A DNA stretch of 64,000 nucleotides, taken from assembly GCF_900176885.1 (NCBI RefSeq), contig NZ_LT839648.1, positions 2,851,675 through 2,915,674 of the forward strand. Direction: 5' to 3'. Shown one piece after another: positions 17,657 through 25,476 of this stretch. Numbering within the stretch: position 1 is the first letter of the stretch; every line of letters starts with the position of its first letter. This stretch comes from Oceanobacillus senegalensis (lineage in GTDB: Bacteria; Bacillota; Bacilli; Bacillales; Amphibacillaceae). The translations under genes and the position numbers were made by a program. The notes below the pieces were generated by a model. The model was not told the DNA's origin and did not search any database. It saw only the letters and a list, made by a program, of their open reading frames with translations.

Positions 17657-19228
17657 ATGAATAAGGAAAGGAAAGGGAAAAACAGAGGATTAATAGACAA
17701 TAAAATATTCATTCCGTCACTTCTTGTTATTATCGCTATCAGTATCCCATTTTCAATCTATGAGGCTAAATCTTTAAGTCTACTTAATGAGATATTTGAT
17801 AAAATTGTAGAGACGTTTAGATGGGGTTACATATGGTATGCCATCCTATTAGTAGTCGCTGGTTTATATCTATCATTCTCTAAGTACGGGAATGTGGTAT
17901 TAGGTGATCCGACGGAAAAGCCAAGATTTTCACTATTTGAATACTCTTCTATTTTAATTGCAATGGGGCTTGGATCAACCATTATGCGAACAGGTATGAT
18001 TGAATGGGCAAATGTAGCTTCGGACCCCCCATTTGGAGTAGAGCCTGGAACAGCAGAGGCATTATTATGGGGAAATTCGTACAGTATGTTTATGTGGAGT
18101 TTTCAAGTGTTTGCGATTTTTGTGATGGCGGCCCCTGCTATGGGTTATATCTTACACGTACGAAAACGTCCATTTATGCGTATTTCTGAGGCCTGTCGAA
18201 CTATATTCGGTGATGCGTTTACAGATGGTGTCGGTGGGAAAATTTTAGACATTATCTTTATGGTTAGCATTCTATCCGGTGCAGCTGTTACGTTAGGACT
18301 TGGAACACCAATTGTAACCTATAGTCTCTCAGAGTTATTTAATATTGAAATTACATTTGGATTAACGCTAATCGTCATTATTGTTTGGGTTGTACTTTTC
18401 ACCATTAGTGCCTATTTAGGAATTGAAAGAGGGATTAAGAAATTAAGTACACTAAACATATACATAGCTGGTGGATTTGCGTTATTTATTATGTTATTCG
18501 GACCTGGAATTTTTATTTTAAACTACTTCACTGATACGGTTGGATTTCTATTTTCACATTATATTGATTTATCCTTTTATACCAATTCTCTCAGTATGGA
18601 AGGTATGTCCTATATAGAGAGTAACACGGTATTTTGGTTTGCATATAGTGCCACTTGGGCGATGCTACATAGTATCTTTGCAGCAAAGATTTCACGTGGA
18701 CGAACGATTAGAGAAATGATTTTGACTTATTTGTTGGCTCCAACATTTTTATCATGGATTGCAACAGGTGTCCTTGGAGGTCTTGGCGTTCACAGATATA
18801 TTACAGGTGAAGTTCCTGTGTTGGAAATTGTACAGGATGATGCAATGGCTGCTATTCCAGCCATATTAAATTCGTTACCATTATCAACGATTGCTCTCAT
18901 TTTCTTTATCACCATCGCCATGATTTTCTTAGTGACAACACTTGATTCAACAACATATACCATTGCATCCTATACAGGGACGGAAAACATGAGCAAAGCC
19001 GAACCATCAAAGAACTTGAGAATTATTGTAGCTTTAGTTATCACTACCCTTGCTCTAATATTGATGAGAATAGGAGGCTTGGCACCACTAGAAGTTCTTT
19101 CTGGACTAATGGGCATACCCATTATTGTTATCCAATTCCTAACCATCTATGCCGCGAAGAAAATGATGGATGAAGATAAAGCGTGGATCTATAATGTGAG
19201 AGGAAACAAAGAGAAGCAAAATAATTAA
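17657..19228 (+). CDS. BCCT-family transporter (betaine/choline/carnitine type)
   Basis: 523-residue transporter with about 12 transmembrane helices that imports a quaternary-ammonium compound or related zwitterion with Na+ or H+. GGAGGG lies six bases before the ATG. Family signatures are the WGNSYSMFMWSFQVF helix, the FWFAYSATWAML segment and the SRGRTIREMILTYLLAPTFLSW motif, the most conserved stretch of BCCT proteins. The aromatic substrate-box residues deviate from OpuD/BetP (F-W-F-A-Y rather than W-W-A-W-W), so the substrate may not be glycine betaine. Monocistronic with its own terminator. Confidence 0.9.
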   Translation: MNKERKGKNRGLIDNKIFIPSLLVIIAISIPFSIYEAKSLSLLNEIFDKIVETFRWGYIWYAILLVVAGLYLSFSKYGNVVLGDPTEKPRFSLFEYSSILIAMGLGSTIMRTGMIEWANVASDPPFGVEPGTAEALLWGNSYSMFMWSFQVFAIFVMAAPAMGYILHVRKRPFMRISEACRTIFGDAFTDGVGGKILDIIFMVSILSGAAVTLGLGTPIVTYSLSELFNIEITFGLTLIVIIVWVVLFTISAYLGIERGIKKLSTLNIYIAGGFALFIMLFGPGIFILNYFTDTVGFLFSHYIDLSFYTNSLSMEGMSYIESNTVFWFAYSATWAMLHSIFAAKISRGRTIREMILTYLLAPTFLSWIATGVLGGLGVHRYITGEVPVLEIVQDDAMAAIPAILNSLPLSTIALIFFITIAMIFLVTTLDSTTYTIASYTGTENMSKAEPSKNLRIIVALVITTLALILMRIGGLAPLEVLSGLMGIPIIVIQFLTIYAAKKMMDEDKAWIYNVRGNKEKQNN

Positions 19229-19293
19229 AATAAAATCCGTTAAAAACTATTTCATTTTTTTAACCCACCAGATTAGATAAGACGGTAAACCGT

Positions 19294-19323
19294 GGTACCA
19301 GCCAAGGGGTTGGTACCTTTTTT
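19294..19323 (+). terminator. Terminator of the BCCT gene
   Basis: GGTACCAGCC and GGTTGGTACC form a 10-bp stem with one G-T pair and an AAGG loop, followed by six T residues, 65 bp after the stop codon. Confidence 0.88.
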
Positions 19324-19429
19324 AACTCGATGCCTGGCACTCCATCTGTTCACTCCTGTAAGTTGAAATTTTTAAATAATTTGGTACAATTAAAATATAT
19401 GCATAAATTTAAAATCTATTTTAGCAGTT

Positions 19430-19444
19430 TTGTAAACGCTTAAA
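19430..19444 (+). promoter_or_regulatory. cre-like CcpA site before the hydratase gene
   Basis: TTGTAAACGCTTAAA matches the catabolite-responsive consensus WTGNAANCGNWWNCA at all but one fixed position and touches the ribosome binding site of the next gene, where bound CcpA would block transcription. Confidence 0.55.
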
Positions 19445-19456
19445 GGAGGAGAATGG

Positions 19457-20233
19457 ATGAACATAAACGAAGCAATTACTTCACTTATTGATGCAGAAAA
19501 GCAACGAAAACAAATCCAACCTTTCACTGAGGTACATAAGGATATTACGGTAGATGAAGCTTACCGTATACAATTAGGTGTAATAGAACATAAGAAAAAT
19601 AATGGGGATAAAGTTGTCGGTAAGAAAATTGGACTAACAAGTAAAGCTATGCAGGAAATGCTAGGTGTTGACCAACCAGATTACGGTCATCTACTAAAAA
19701 GCATGATATATGAGGAAGATTCGGTAGTTTCACTCGAACAGTTTATTCAACCAAGAGTTGAATTCGAAATTGGGTTCGTGTTAAAAGAACAATTAAAAGG
19801 GCCGGGAGTAACGGTCGAAGATGTTGTAAAAGCAACAGACTATGTTGTACCAGCAATTGAAATTATCGATAGCCGTATACGTAATTGGGAAATTGCATTT
19901 GAAGATACAGTTGCAGACAATGGTTCTTCGGTTGGAGCAATCATTGGAAAAGATTCAAAACCAATTAGTGACATTGATCTCCCTAAAGTAGAGATGTCAT
20001 TATACAAGAATGATCAGTTCTTTGATTCTGCTTTTGGATCCGCTGTTATGGGAAATCCAGTTGAAGCAGTAGCATGGTTAGCAAACGCCGTTGGTGCTTA
20101 CGATATCTCTCTTGACCCTGGAGAAATTATTCTGGCTGGTGCATTATCTAAAGCTGTACCAATTGAAGATGGAGATAGCTTTAAAGCTGAATTTTCAAAT
20201 CTTGGAACTGTTTCAGCTACATTTAAAAAGTAA
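19457..20233 (+). CDS. 2-keto-4-pentenoate hydratase family protein
   Basis: 258 residues of the fumarylacetoacetase fold, most like 2-hydroxypenta-2,4-dienoate hydratases (XylJ/MhpD/TesE type), which add water in meta-cleavage pathways, or the related 4-oxalocrotonate decarboxylases. Seen: KKIGLTSKAMQEMLGVDQPDYG, the metal-binding RVEFEIGFVL (E-x-E pattern) and the PAIEIIDSRI segment. The start has GGAGG seven bases upstream. No other meta-cleavage genes are nearby, so the physiological substrate is unclear. A cre-like site overlaps the leader and a strong terminator follows, making it a single-gene, probably catabolite-repressed unit. Confidence 0.87.
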   Translation: MNINEAITSLIDAEKQRKQIQPFTEVHKDITVDEAYRIQLGVIEHKKNNGDKVVGKKIGLTSKAMQEMLGVDQPDYGHLLKSMIYEEDSVVSLEQFIQPRVEFEIGFVLKEQLKGPGVTVEDVVKATDYVVPAIEIIDSRIRNWEIAFEDTVADNGSSVGAIIGKDSKPISDIDLPKVEMSLYKNDQFFDSAFGSAVMGNPVEAVAWLANAVGAYDISLDPGEIILAGALSKAVPIEDGDSFKAEFSNLGTVSATFKK

Positions 20234-20248
20234 AAATTAATTTTCGAG

Positions 20249-20292
20249 GGTGGTTCGTCTACTTAGAATAAAGTAGATGAACCACCTTTTTA
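20249..20292 (+). terminator. Terminator of the hydratase gene
   Basis: Near-perfect 17-bp stem (GGTGGTTCGTCTACTT against AAGTAGATGAACCACC) followed by TTTTT, 15 bp after the stop. Confidence 0.95.
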
Positions 20293-20303
20293 GCTTTTAT
20301 AAA

Positions 20304-20507
20304 GTGTATCTTCAATCAATTGGGTTCTTTCATCCCCCCTGAATCAAAGAAACAAAAGCTAAGGTCGCAACGTCCATTGCAACGCCTCCTGAGACCTACG
20401 TCCTGTAGGCCCGTACGAATCGTGCTTCGTTTAGCCCCCACCTAAAATGATGTTTTTCCTCCATTTTTGATGTGGAGGTTTTACTGCCCCTTAACCTGCG
20501 ATAAATT
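20304..20507 (-). repeat. IS200/IS605-like palindromic mini-element, long copy
   Basis: Read on the minus strand: left end TCGCAGGTTAAGGGGCAG, a hairpin, an internal ~110 bp that includes GGGCCTACAGGACGTAG and TCTCAGGAGGCGTTGC, then a right end with GATGAAAGAA and TTGATTGAAGAT. The internal segment is shared with the copy at 25919-26160 and absent from the copy at 6581-6660. The left end overlaps the last codons of the glycosylase-like gene. No open reading frame is inside. Confidence 0.7.
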
Positions 20508-21248
20508 CAAATGCTGCGCCCATTCTCTAATAGTAGATGTAAGTAATTCCTTTCGCTGATGAAACTGTTTTTTTCGATGACCGTTTGCTCCAGATGGATG
20601 TGGAAACCCAAATAAATAATAGTGTTTTGAAAGTTTATCTTCTTTAAGTAACTTCTTAAAAACATCCTCTACTGTTTTTCCTAATGGGATAATAAGTGCG
20701 GATTGTTTTATTTGATTAAGCTCTTTAGGAAATACGTGAAAAGCATATTTGGATAGTAATGCGGACTGCTGGATACTGGGTCGGTGTCCATTATAATTTT
20801 TGCCTTGATAGAAAACAGGATATTTAATAATTGAGGTTGTATGAACTAATTTTCTATACTTCTCAAATAATGCGGAAGAACTATTAACATGAACTACCTC
20901 ATGAACACCACATTCATCTAGCATTTGAATTAAATTCGAACGCATAGAACCAGAAAAACTGGCAGCCTTTTTCACTTCTTCTAATATCTGATCTGTGATA
21001 TGTAGACAATCTAAACTCCGTAATAATTGGGCAAAAGCCATTTTCATTTGATTCCAACCAGGAGTAATTCCCACTATGACAATGATTGCCGTTTTGTTTA
21101 CATACTCATTATGAGGTGCGTAATACATATGTAGTTCCTCTTCTTTGCCCATTAAAAATTCATCAACCAATAGGTCATTTCTTGTCAGGGGTTGGGAAGG
21201 GTTGAGCTTTTGTATAGCTGGTAAAAACTCTTGCAAATCTGGATACAA
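20481..21248 (-). CDS. Uracil-DNA glycosylase-like protein of unknown function
   Basis: 255 residues. The pattern GITPGWNQMKMAF near residue 59 and GFPHPSGANGHRKKQF near residue 215 correspond to the two catalytic loops of the uracil-DNA glycosylase superfamily (a G-x-x-P-G loop and an HPSG loop), and the length fits. The middle contains a region (HVNSSSALFEKYRKL, GKNYNGHRPS) not typical of families 1-6, so activity is not assured. The start is TTG with AGGAT upstream. The last ten codons (NLSQVKGQ and stop) are supplied by the left end of the palindromic repeat, so the natural C-terminus may have been replaced. Confidence 0.7.
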   Translation of the reverse strand: MYPDLQEFLPAIQKLNPSQPLTRNDLLVDEFLMGKEEELHMYYAPHNEYVNKTAIIVIVGITPGWNQMKMAFAQLLRSLDCLHITDQILEEVKKAASFSGSMRSNLIQMLDECGVHEVVHVNSSSALFEKYRKLVHTTSIIKYPVFYQGKNYNGHRPSIQQSALLSKYAFHVFPKELNQIKQSALIIPLGKTVEDVFKKLLKEDKLSKHYYLFGFPHPSGANGHRKKQFHQRKELLTSTIREWAQHLNLSQVKGQ

Positions 21249-21335
21249 ATTCTACACATCCTATCCACTCCAATTGTTTGAGCAGTTGTAATTGATTGTT
21301 TTTTCCATTTTGTCCACACTCCTTATGTTAAGAAA

Positions 21336-21362
21336 GAACTGCAGAATAGATTCTACAGTTCT
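21336..21362 (-). terminator. Terminator of wrbA
   Basis: Minus-strand stem GAACTGTAGAAT/ATTCTGCAGTTC followed by TTTCTT, 20 bp after the wrbA stop. Confidence 0.8.
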
Positions 21363-21381
21363 CATTAATAAAGAAGAATAT

Positions 21382-21993
21382 TTACTGATTTCCCTGCTTA
21401 ACCCACTCTGCAACGGTAACGGTTCGTTTAGCTTGATGTTTCACAGCGCCTTGAACATCCTCAACCATATTCCCGTCTTGATCTACAGAGACACTTGTTC
21501 CATATGGATTTCCACCTGCTCCAAATAATACAGGATCAGTATATCCAGGTGGAGCAATAATTGCACCCCAATGCATCATGGAAGTATACAGGGCAAGCAA
21601 TGTTGCTTCTTGACCACCATGTGGGTTTTGTGCGGAGGTCATAGCGCTTACTACTTTGTTAACGGTTTTTCCTGAAGCCCATAATCCTCCTTGTATATCT
21701 AAAAATTGCTTCATTTGTGATGCAATATTACCGAAACGCGTAGGTGTGCTAAATATAATAGCATCTGCCCATTCTAAATCATCGGATGTTGCTACCGGTA
21801 TGTCTTTCGTTGCTTCGACAGTTGCTTTCCATGCTTCATTCCCTTGGATAATTGAATCTGGAGCTAATTCCTGCACTTTCAATACTTTAACCTCTGCACC
21901 TGCTTCTTTTGCTCCTTCTTCCGCCCATTTTGCTAATTGATAGTTTGTTCCACCCATACTGTAAAAAACAACCGCTAAATTAACATTTGACAT
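21382..21993 (-). CDS. wrbA: NAD(P)H:quinone oxidoreductase, WrbA/flavodoxin family
   Basis: Flavodoxin-like FMN enzyme that reduces quinones by two electrons, avoiding semiquinone radicals. 203 residues from the ATG at 21993 (AAGGAG nine bases upstream; the longer frame begins with a TTG inside that spacer). Seen: the phosphate-binding loop FYSMGGTNYQLAKW, the flavin loop STPTRFGNIASQMKQFLD, and the family insert MTSAQNPHGGQEATLL with HWGAIIAPPGY. Length and motif order match WrbA of other bacilli. Its own terminator follows; nothing around it hints at a specific quinone. Confidence 0.93.
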   Translation of the reverse strand: MSNVNLAVVFYSMGGTNYQLAKWAEEGAKEAGAEVKVLKVQELAPDSIIQGNEAWKATVEATKDIPVATSDDLEWADAIIFSTPTRFGNIASQMKQFLDIQGGLWASGKTVNKVVSAMTSAQNPHGGQEATLLALYTSMMHWGAIIAPPGYTDPVLFGAGGNPYGTSVSVDQDGNMVEDVQGAVKHQAKRTVTVAEWVKQGNQ

Positions 21994-22495
21994 ATTTTCC
22001 AACTCCTTTGTTTTTCAAATAGTTTATCCAATAATCCGATATCTAGCATCTTCTATTAATTGTATTTTTAACCAGAACCACCGCCCATGAAATTATGTAA
22101 TTTCCAATCACAGTTCTAGTTATTCCCAGGTTGGTGTGTGATTATAATATAGATTCCAAACTTTAAACCCGAGTAATTCATTCAGCTAAATATCTATTAT
22201 AACTCAACCAAAAATTTTCTTATCCTTTTGAAAAACTCACCATAACTTTAAATTGATTATAATTGATGAAATGAAAAAAACTGGATATCGAAGTTTCACG
22301 AATTTGGGATTACTAATTGGATTTACGTTTTCCAAACAGTAGAAAGAATTGGATAAAAGCTCCTCGGCCAACTAAAATTTTATATACGACCACCTGAAAT
22401 TAAATCTAATGTAGCAACCTCTTCATGAAATTAGATTCGTCAAATGTCCACGCTAGAACACCCATTCCATGTAATAATTCCTTGGTGAAACAGAA
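21994..22495. other. Intergenic region between the AspDH-like gene and wrbA
   Basis: About 500 AT-rich bases. A weak hairpin (AATCTAAT/ATTAGATT, 22402-22436) lies after the aspartate-dehydrogenase-like gene and could be its terminator, but it lacks a proper T-run. Nothing else was recognised. Confidence 0.4.
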
Positions 22496-23275
22496 TTACC
22501 CACCAATTATCAGTCTCCCTCTCATTCTTACTAATGTCCCCAAAATACTCATAGCAGCTAAATAGCTTGTCTTTGGATTTTCCGGTAGTGGATTATTGGT
22601 GATAGAGATGGTTGCTTCTCCAAAATCTCCTAATATGTCCACTTGATGCGCATTCTTATTTATATGTGGATCAGCCACGAGACAAACGGTTGTCTTCTCT
22701 ATACCTAATCCAACTAGCGATAAGATGATAGAGACATTCATGTTTTTTGGGAACTCCTTGATTGCATCAACTGCTTTCCCCTCAAATACAACCTTCTCTT
22801 CATCAAGTTCTTCTTCTATTAGTGAACTGGCAGGTTTCCGCGTTGTTAATGTCACGCTTTTAACCGCGCCAAGTGTGTTCGCATTTTGTAATAAGTCCAA
22901 ACCACCTATTGCACCAGACGGTAAATGAACGACATGCTTATAATCCGTAACAAGGTTCGTTATTTCTTTCAATAGTGCTTCGTCAGCAAGTGCACCAACA
23001 CTAATTAATACTGCATCCTTTTTCTTAATGACTGATGGCAACAAAGTTTTCACTGCATTTATGTTTGCAGCCTCCACAACAATATCAATTTCTGAATCAA
23101 GAAAAGTTTCCAGGTCAGCATACAATTTCACATCAAATTTTGATTCTAACAATTGATATTTTTCCTTATCCCTTACCAAAACACTTTTTATCCGTAAACC
23201 TTCCAGTTGATTATGATTAATTTCTTCTAGTAAAAAATTAGCAATCGCCCCTGCACCAATTAAACCAATATTCAT
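22496..23275 (-). CDS. Aspartate dehydrogenase-like oxidoreductase (NadX-type)
   Basis: 259 residues. The N-terminal Rossmann motif GLIGAGAIANFLLEEI and the substrate-domain segment HLPSGAIGGLDLLQNA are diagnostic of L-aspartate dehydrogenases. The C-terminal DPHINKNAHQVDILGDFGEATI carries the catalytic His of the family. Such enzymes oxidise L-aspartate to iminoaspartate with NAD(P), either feeding quinolinate/NAD synthesis or degrading aspartate. No nadA or nadC is adjacent, so the NAD link is unproven. The start has GGAGG with seven-base spacing. Monocistronic. Confidence 0.88.
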   Translation of the reverse strand: MNIGLIGAGAIANFLLEEINHNQLEGLRIKSVLVRDKEKYQLLESKFDVKLYADLETFLDSEIDIVVEAANINAVKTLLPSVIKKKDAVLISVGALADEALLKEITNLVTDYKHVVHLPSGAIGGLDLLQNANTLGAVKSVTLTTRKPASSLIEEELDEEKVVFEGKAVDAIKEFPKNMNVSIILSLVGLGIEKTTVCLVADPHINKNAHQVDILGDFGEATISITNNPLPENPKTSYLAAMSILGTLVRMRGRLIIGG

Positions 23276-23867
23276 AGTTGGCCTCCTTTATAATAGTAGT
23301 AAGAACTTGTTAAGATCCATACATTATTACTCTACCTAAATAGATTAAGAGTCTTATTTTTCATAAGTGTGTTCTTGTAACCTAATCCCCAATCTTTCAT
23401 GGTATAAGCCGATATTAACATAATCCATTACCATCTGATAATAGAATGGAGAATTAATCATAACTATGACCTAGTATGAAGCTTTAGCTAGCTGCTTATT
23501 TGGAATATGGGAATTGTTAACCATTATTGGATAGTTTAAAAGATATCCATAGAAAATTAGGAATGCACCTGCTTTTCTGTGGGTACGATCATTAGGTGAA
23601 CCTTAACTATTTCTAACAGCTCCAAACCTGTTTGACGGTCAGTAATATATCCCCATTAATCATCTAAAGATTAACTTCCCCTAACCTACGATAAACTCCA
23701 TTAACTTTAATTTTTACCTAGGATAATTTAATATGCACCCTTGACTTAGGTCAAAGGAACTTTTTAGTAGTATGATAGCCAACATCTCCTCCGCTTCTTA
23801 TATCTGCCGTTTCCTCTATTGCTTCGTACAAATAAGATGTGGTAATTGGAAAGGAGGATGAGAAAAA
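23276..23867. other. Intergenic region with gene fragment and repeat-end remnant
   Basis: About 590 bp without an intact gene. It holds a decayed piece of a dus-like gene (23596-23663), then CCCCTAACCTACGATAAACT at 23678-23697, which resembles the left end of the palindromic repeat. At 23741-23754 lies a perfect-arm inverted repeat TTGACTTAGGTCAA that could be an operator for the downstream Lys-rich gene. Confidence 0.5.
23596..23663 (-). pseudogene. Fragment of a dus-like gene
   Basis: The stretch with TCCAAACCTGTTTGACGGTC and CCCCATTAAT aligns closely with 26515-26554 inside the intact dus gene (residues around INGD, RQTGLEL). It carries small indels that break the frame. No start, stop or flanking dus sequence is present. 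It is a relic of a duplicated or older dihydrouridine synthase gene. Confidence 0.5.
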
Positions 23868-24161
23868 ATGACTTGCTGTTGTAAAGAACCTGAACACAAA
23901 TGTCATCATCATGACCATGACGACAAGAAGAAAAAAGTGGATAAAAAGAAATGTAAAAAGGTTGTAGGTGACAAATTCTTTTTGTACTGCATAGAAGAGG
24001 ACAAGAAGGAAAAAGAAAAGAAAAAGCATAAAAAGAAGAAAGATAAAAAGAAAGACAAGAAGAAAGATAAGAAAAAAGATAAGAAGAAAGATAAGAAGAA
24101 AGATAAGAAGAAAGAAAAAGTCCACCTAATCTGCAAAGTCTGCAAAGAAATCAAAAAGTAG
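23868..24161 (+). CDS. Lys-rich tandem-repeat protein with Cys/His termini
   Basis: 97 residues in three parts: an N-terminal Cys/His cluster (MTCCCKEPEHKCHHHDHDDK), a middle with GDKFFLYCIEED, and a highly basic tract of about seven KKKD/KKDK units coded by an almost identical 12-bp DNA repeat (about 24030-24115), ending in HLICKVCKEIKK. The ATG follows AAGGAGG by ten bases. I do not recognise a family. The Cys pairs and His run suggest metal binding or cross-linking, and the composition recalls small spore-coat or exosporium proteins of bacilli (inference only). The repeat is prone to slippage, so copy number probably varies among strains. The opposite-strand frames here are mirror artefacts. 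Confidence 0.65.
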   Translation: MTCCCKEPEHKCHHHDHDDKKKKVDKKKCKKVVGDKFFLYCIEEDKKEKEKKKHKKKKDKKKDKKKDKKKDKKKDKKKDKKKEKVHLICKVCKEIKK

Positions 24162-24283
24162 CACAAAAAGGGTATGTCGGGTTTGTCAAGTAAAGTGTGT
24201 AAGTTTTTTACTTCAACCATCTAAACGGTATTTATTCAAACAATCTAACAATGCAAATTAAAGCACCATATAAGGTTGATGCT

Positions 24284-24317
24284 CAATCAGCGGGGATTTT
24301 TCATCCCCACTGATTGT
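24284..24317. repeat. Solo right-end hairpin of the palindromic repeat family
   Basis: CAATCAGCGGGGAT and ATCCCCACTGATTG form an almost perfect palindrome with a TTTTC loop. It matches the right-end hairpin of the mini-elements at 6581-6660 and 25919-26160. Confidence 0.6.
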
Positions 24318-24454
24318 TAGATGAACGAATAAGAGCTTTACTGACAGTTGACCCCAAATTAAAAAATTCCTTAAGAAAACATTACGTTTCTGTAATTAGG
24401 AAGAGTAAAATTCCCGGACACTCCTCTCTTATTCAACTTTTCTTACAATTGAGA

Positions 24455-24492
24455 CAAAAAAAATCCCGGGTTCTTATTGAAAAAACCCAGGA
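24455..24492 (-). terminator. Terminator of the NmrA-like gene
   Basis: Minus-strand stem ATCCTGGGTT...AACCCGGGAT followed by TTTTTTTTG, about 95 bp after the stop codon. Confidence 0.8.
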
Positions 24493-24584
24493 TATGATTG
24501 GAGTCGATTACTGCAATCAAATATGTTTCGTTTAACGAAGCATAGTAGAAACAGACACGTAGACTAACATAATTTATAATTTAT

Positions 24585-25220
24585 CTATTTTTCACCTACA
24601 ACAGTAAATCTTTCGTTTACATGTTGCGCATTCTCCACTTCATCCACCACTGCAATGGCATAGTCAGCGTAGCTAATATAACTTTCCCCTTTTGAATTTA
24701 CAAGAAGATGATCTTTTCCTGACTGATATGAACCTGTTCTTTTTCCTTCTGCATCAAAAATAGCTGATGGGCTAATAAATGTCCATGTTAAGTCTTTAGT
24801 TTGGAGTAATTCTTCTAAGTTGCGTCCTTGACCTTTTCCAGTTGGTTTCACGAAATCCGGAAATTCAGGTGTATCTATTAATCTAATCGTTTTGCTTTCA
24901 TCCACATAAAGGCTACCTGCTCCTCCTACTACAATTAATCTTGTATCCGTTCCTCTAAGGGCCTCAATTAACGTATGTCCAGCATCCACATGTGCTTGTT
25001 CTTCACCAAGGGGAGCTCCAAACGCATTAATAACTACATCAAATGACTTAAGATCTTCTTTTTTCAAATCAAAAATATTTTGTTCAATAACAGGAACATT
25101 CTGACCTTCTAGTTTCGAAGCACTCCTCACAATTGCAGTCACTTGATGACCTCGATTCACCGCTTCATTCATAATGAAATTTCCTGCTTTACCACTTGCT
25201 CCAATTACTGCAATATTCAT
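24585..25220 (-). CDS. NAD(P)-binding oxidoreductase, NmrA/atypical SDR (YwnB-like)
   Basis: 211 residues. N-terminal Rossmann motif IGASGKAGNFIMNEA, then INAFGAPLGEEQAHVDAGH, VVGGAGSLYVDE and FISPSAIFDAEGKRTGSYQ, the pattern of small NAD(P)H-binding proteins such as YwnB and SAV-type NAD(P)H-flavin or quinone reductases. Many lack a classical SDR catalytic Tyr-Lys and the substrate is unknown. It is divergent from an HxlR-type regulator 256 bp away. That pairing is common in bacilli and suggests redox or electrophile control of this gene. Confidence 0.85.
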   Translation of the reverse strand: MNIAVIGASGKAGNFIMNEAVNRGHQVTAIVRSASKLEGQNVPVIEQNIFDLKKEDLKSFDVVINAFGAPLGEEQAHVDAGHTLIEALRGTDTRLIVVGGAGSLYVDESKTIRLIDTPEFPDFVKPTGKGQGRNLEELLQTKDLTWTFISPSAIFDAEGKRTGSYQSGKDHLLVNSKGESYISYADYAIAVVDEVENAQHVNERFTVVGEK

Positions 25221-25360
25221 TATTCCATCCCTCCACCTTTAGATTTCATTCTAATACTTTATTTTTATGGATGTACTACCTAACTCACAACTTTATCTCA
25301 GACAAACCCTCTTCTTTTGATATGGATACCAATTTCTTACATGATTACTTCTTCATTAAT

Positions 25361-25390
25361 CAGTTACTTTATGTAACTTACTGTAACATA
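25361..25390. promoter_or_regulatory. Inverted GTTAC/GTAAC repeats in the divergent region
   Basis: GTTACTTTATGTAAC followed directly by TTACTGTAAC gives clustered GTTAC/GTAAC half-sites between the NmrA-like and HxlR genes. A regulator-binding role is plausible but unproven. Confidence 0.35.
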
Positions 25391-25445
25391 GTTATCTTAT
25401 AATGTCGAGTACTTAAATTATTATTTATAAATTAGTAATATATTG

Positions 25446-25462
25446 TGGTATACTTTAAAGTA
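25446..25462 (+). promoter_or_regulatory. Extended -10 with overlapping HxlR-type operator
   Basis: TGGTATACT is an extended -10, and TACTTTAAAGTA (25451-25462) is a perfect 12-bp palindrome overlapping it, immediately before the hxlR ribosome binding site. HxlR-family regulators such as YodB and CatR bind TACT...AGTA palindromes, so autoregulation is likely. Confidence 0.55.
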
Positions 25463-25476
25463 AGAGAGGTGAAGTA

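Larger units (their letters stand above)
24162..24584. other. Intergenic region after the Lys-rich gene
   Basis: About 420 bp containing a solitary palindrome from the repeat family (24284-24317) and the terminator of the NmrA-like gene (24455-24492). A 73-codon open frame at 24314 runs across both and has no ribosome binding site. Confidence 0.55.

Noticed and set aside
19280-19325. AACCGTGGTACC before the hydratase gene resembles the T-box sequence GGTGGTACCGCG
   Set aside because: No stem I, specifier loop or leader of adequate length fits between the BCCT gene and here, and the sequence forms a simple terminator hairpin.
23751-24220. Minus-strand frames encoding Phe/Leu-rich hydrophobic proteins
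   Set aside because: Exact mirror of the AAG-rich repeat of the Lys-rich gene, which alone has a good ribosome binding site.
24284-24317. Perfect hairpin considered as a terminator of the Lys-rich gene
   Set aside because: No T-run follows; it matches the right end of the dispersed mini-element.
24314-24535. 73-codon open frame after the Lys-rich gene
   Set aside because: Starts within the palindrome, contains the opposite-strand terminator, and has no ribosome binding site.
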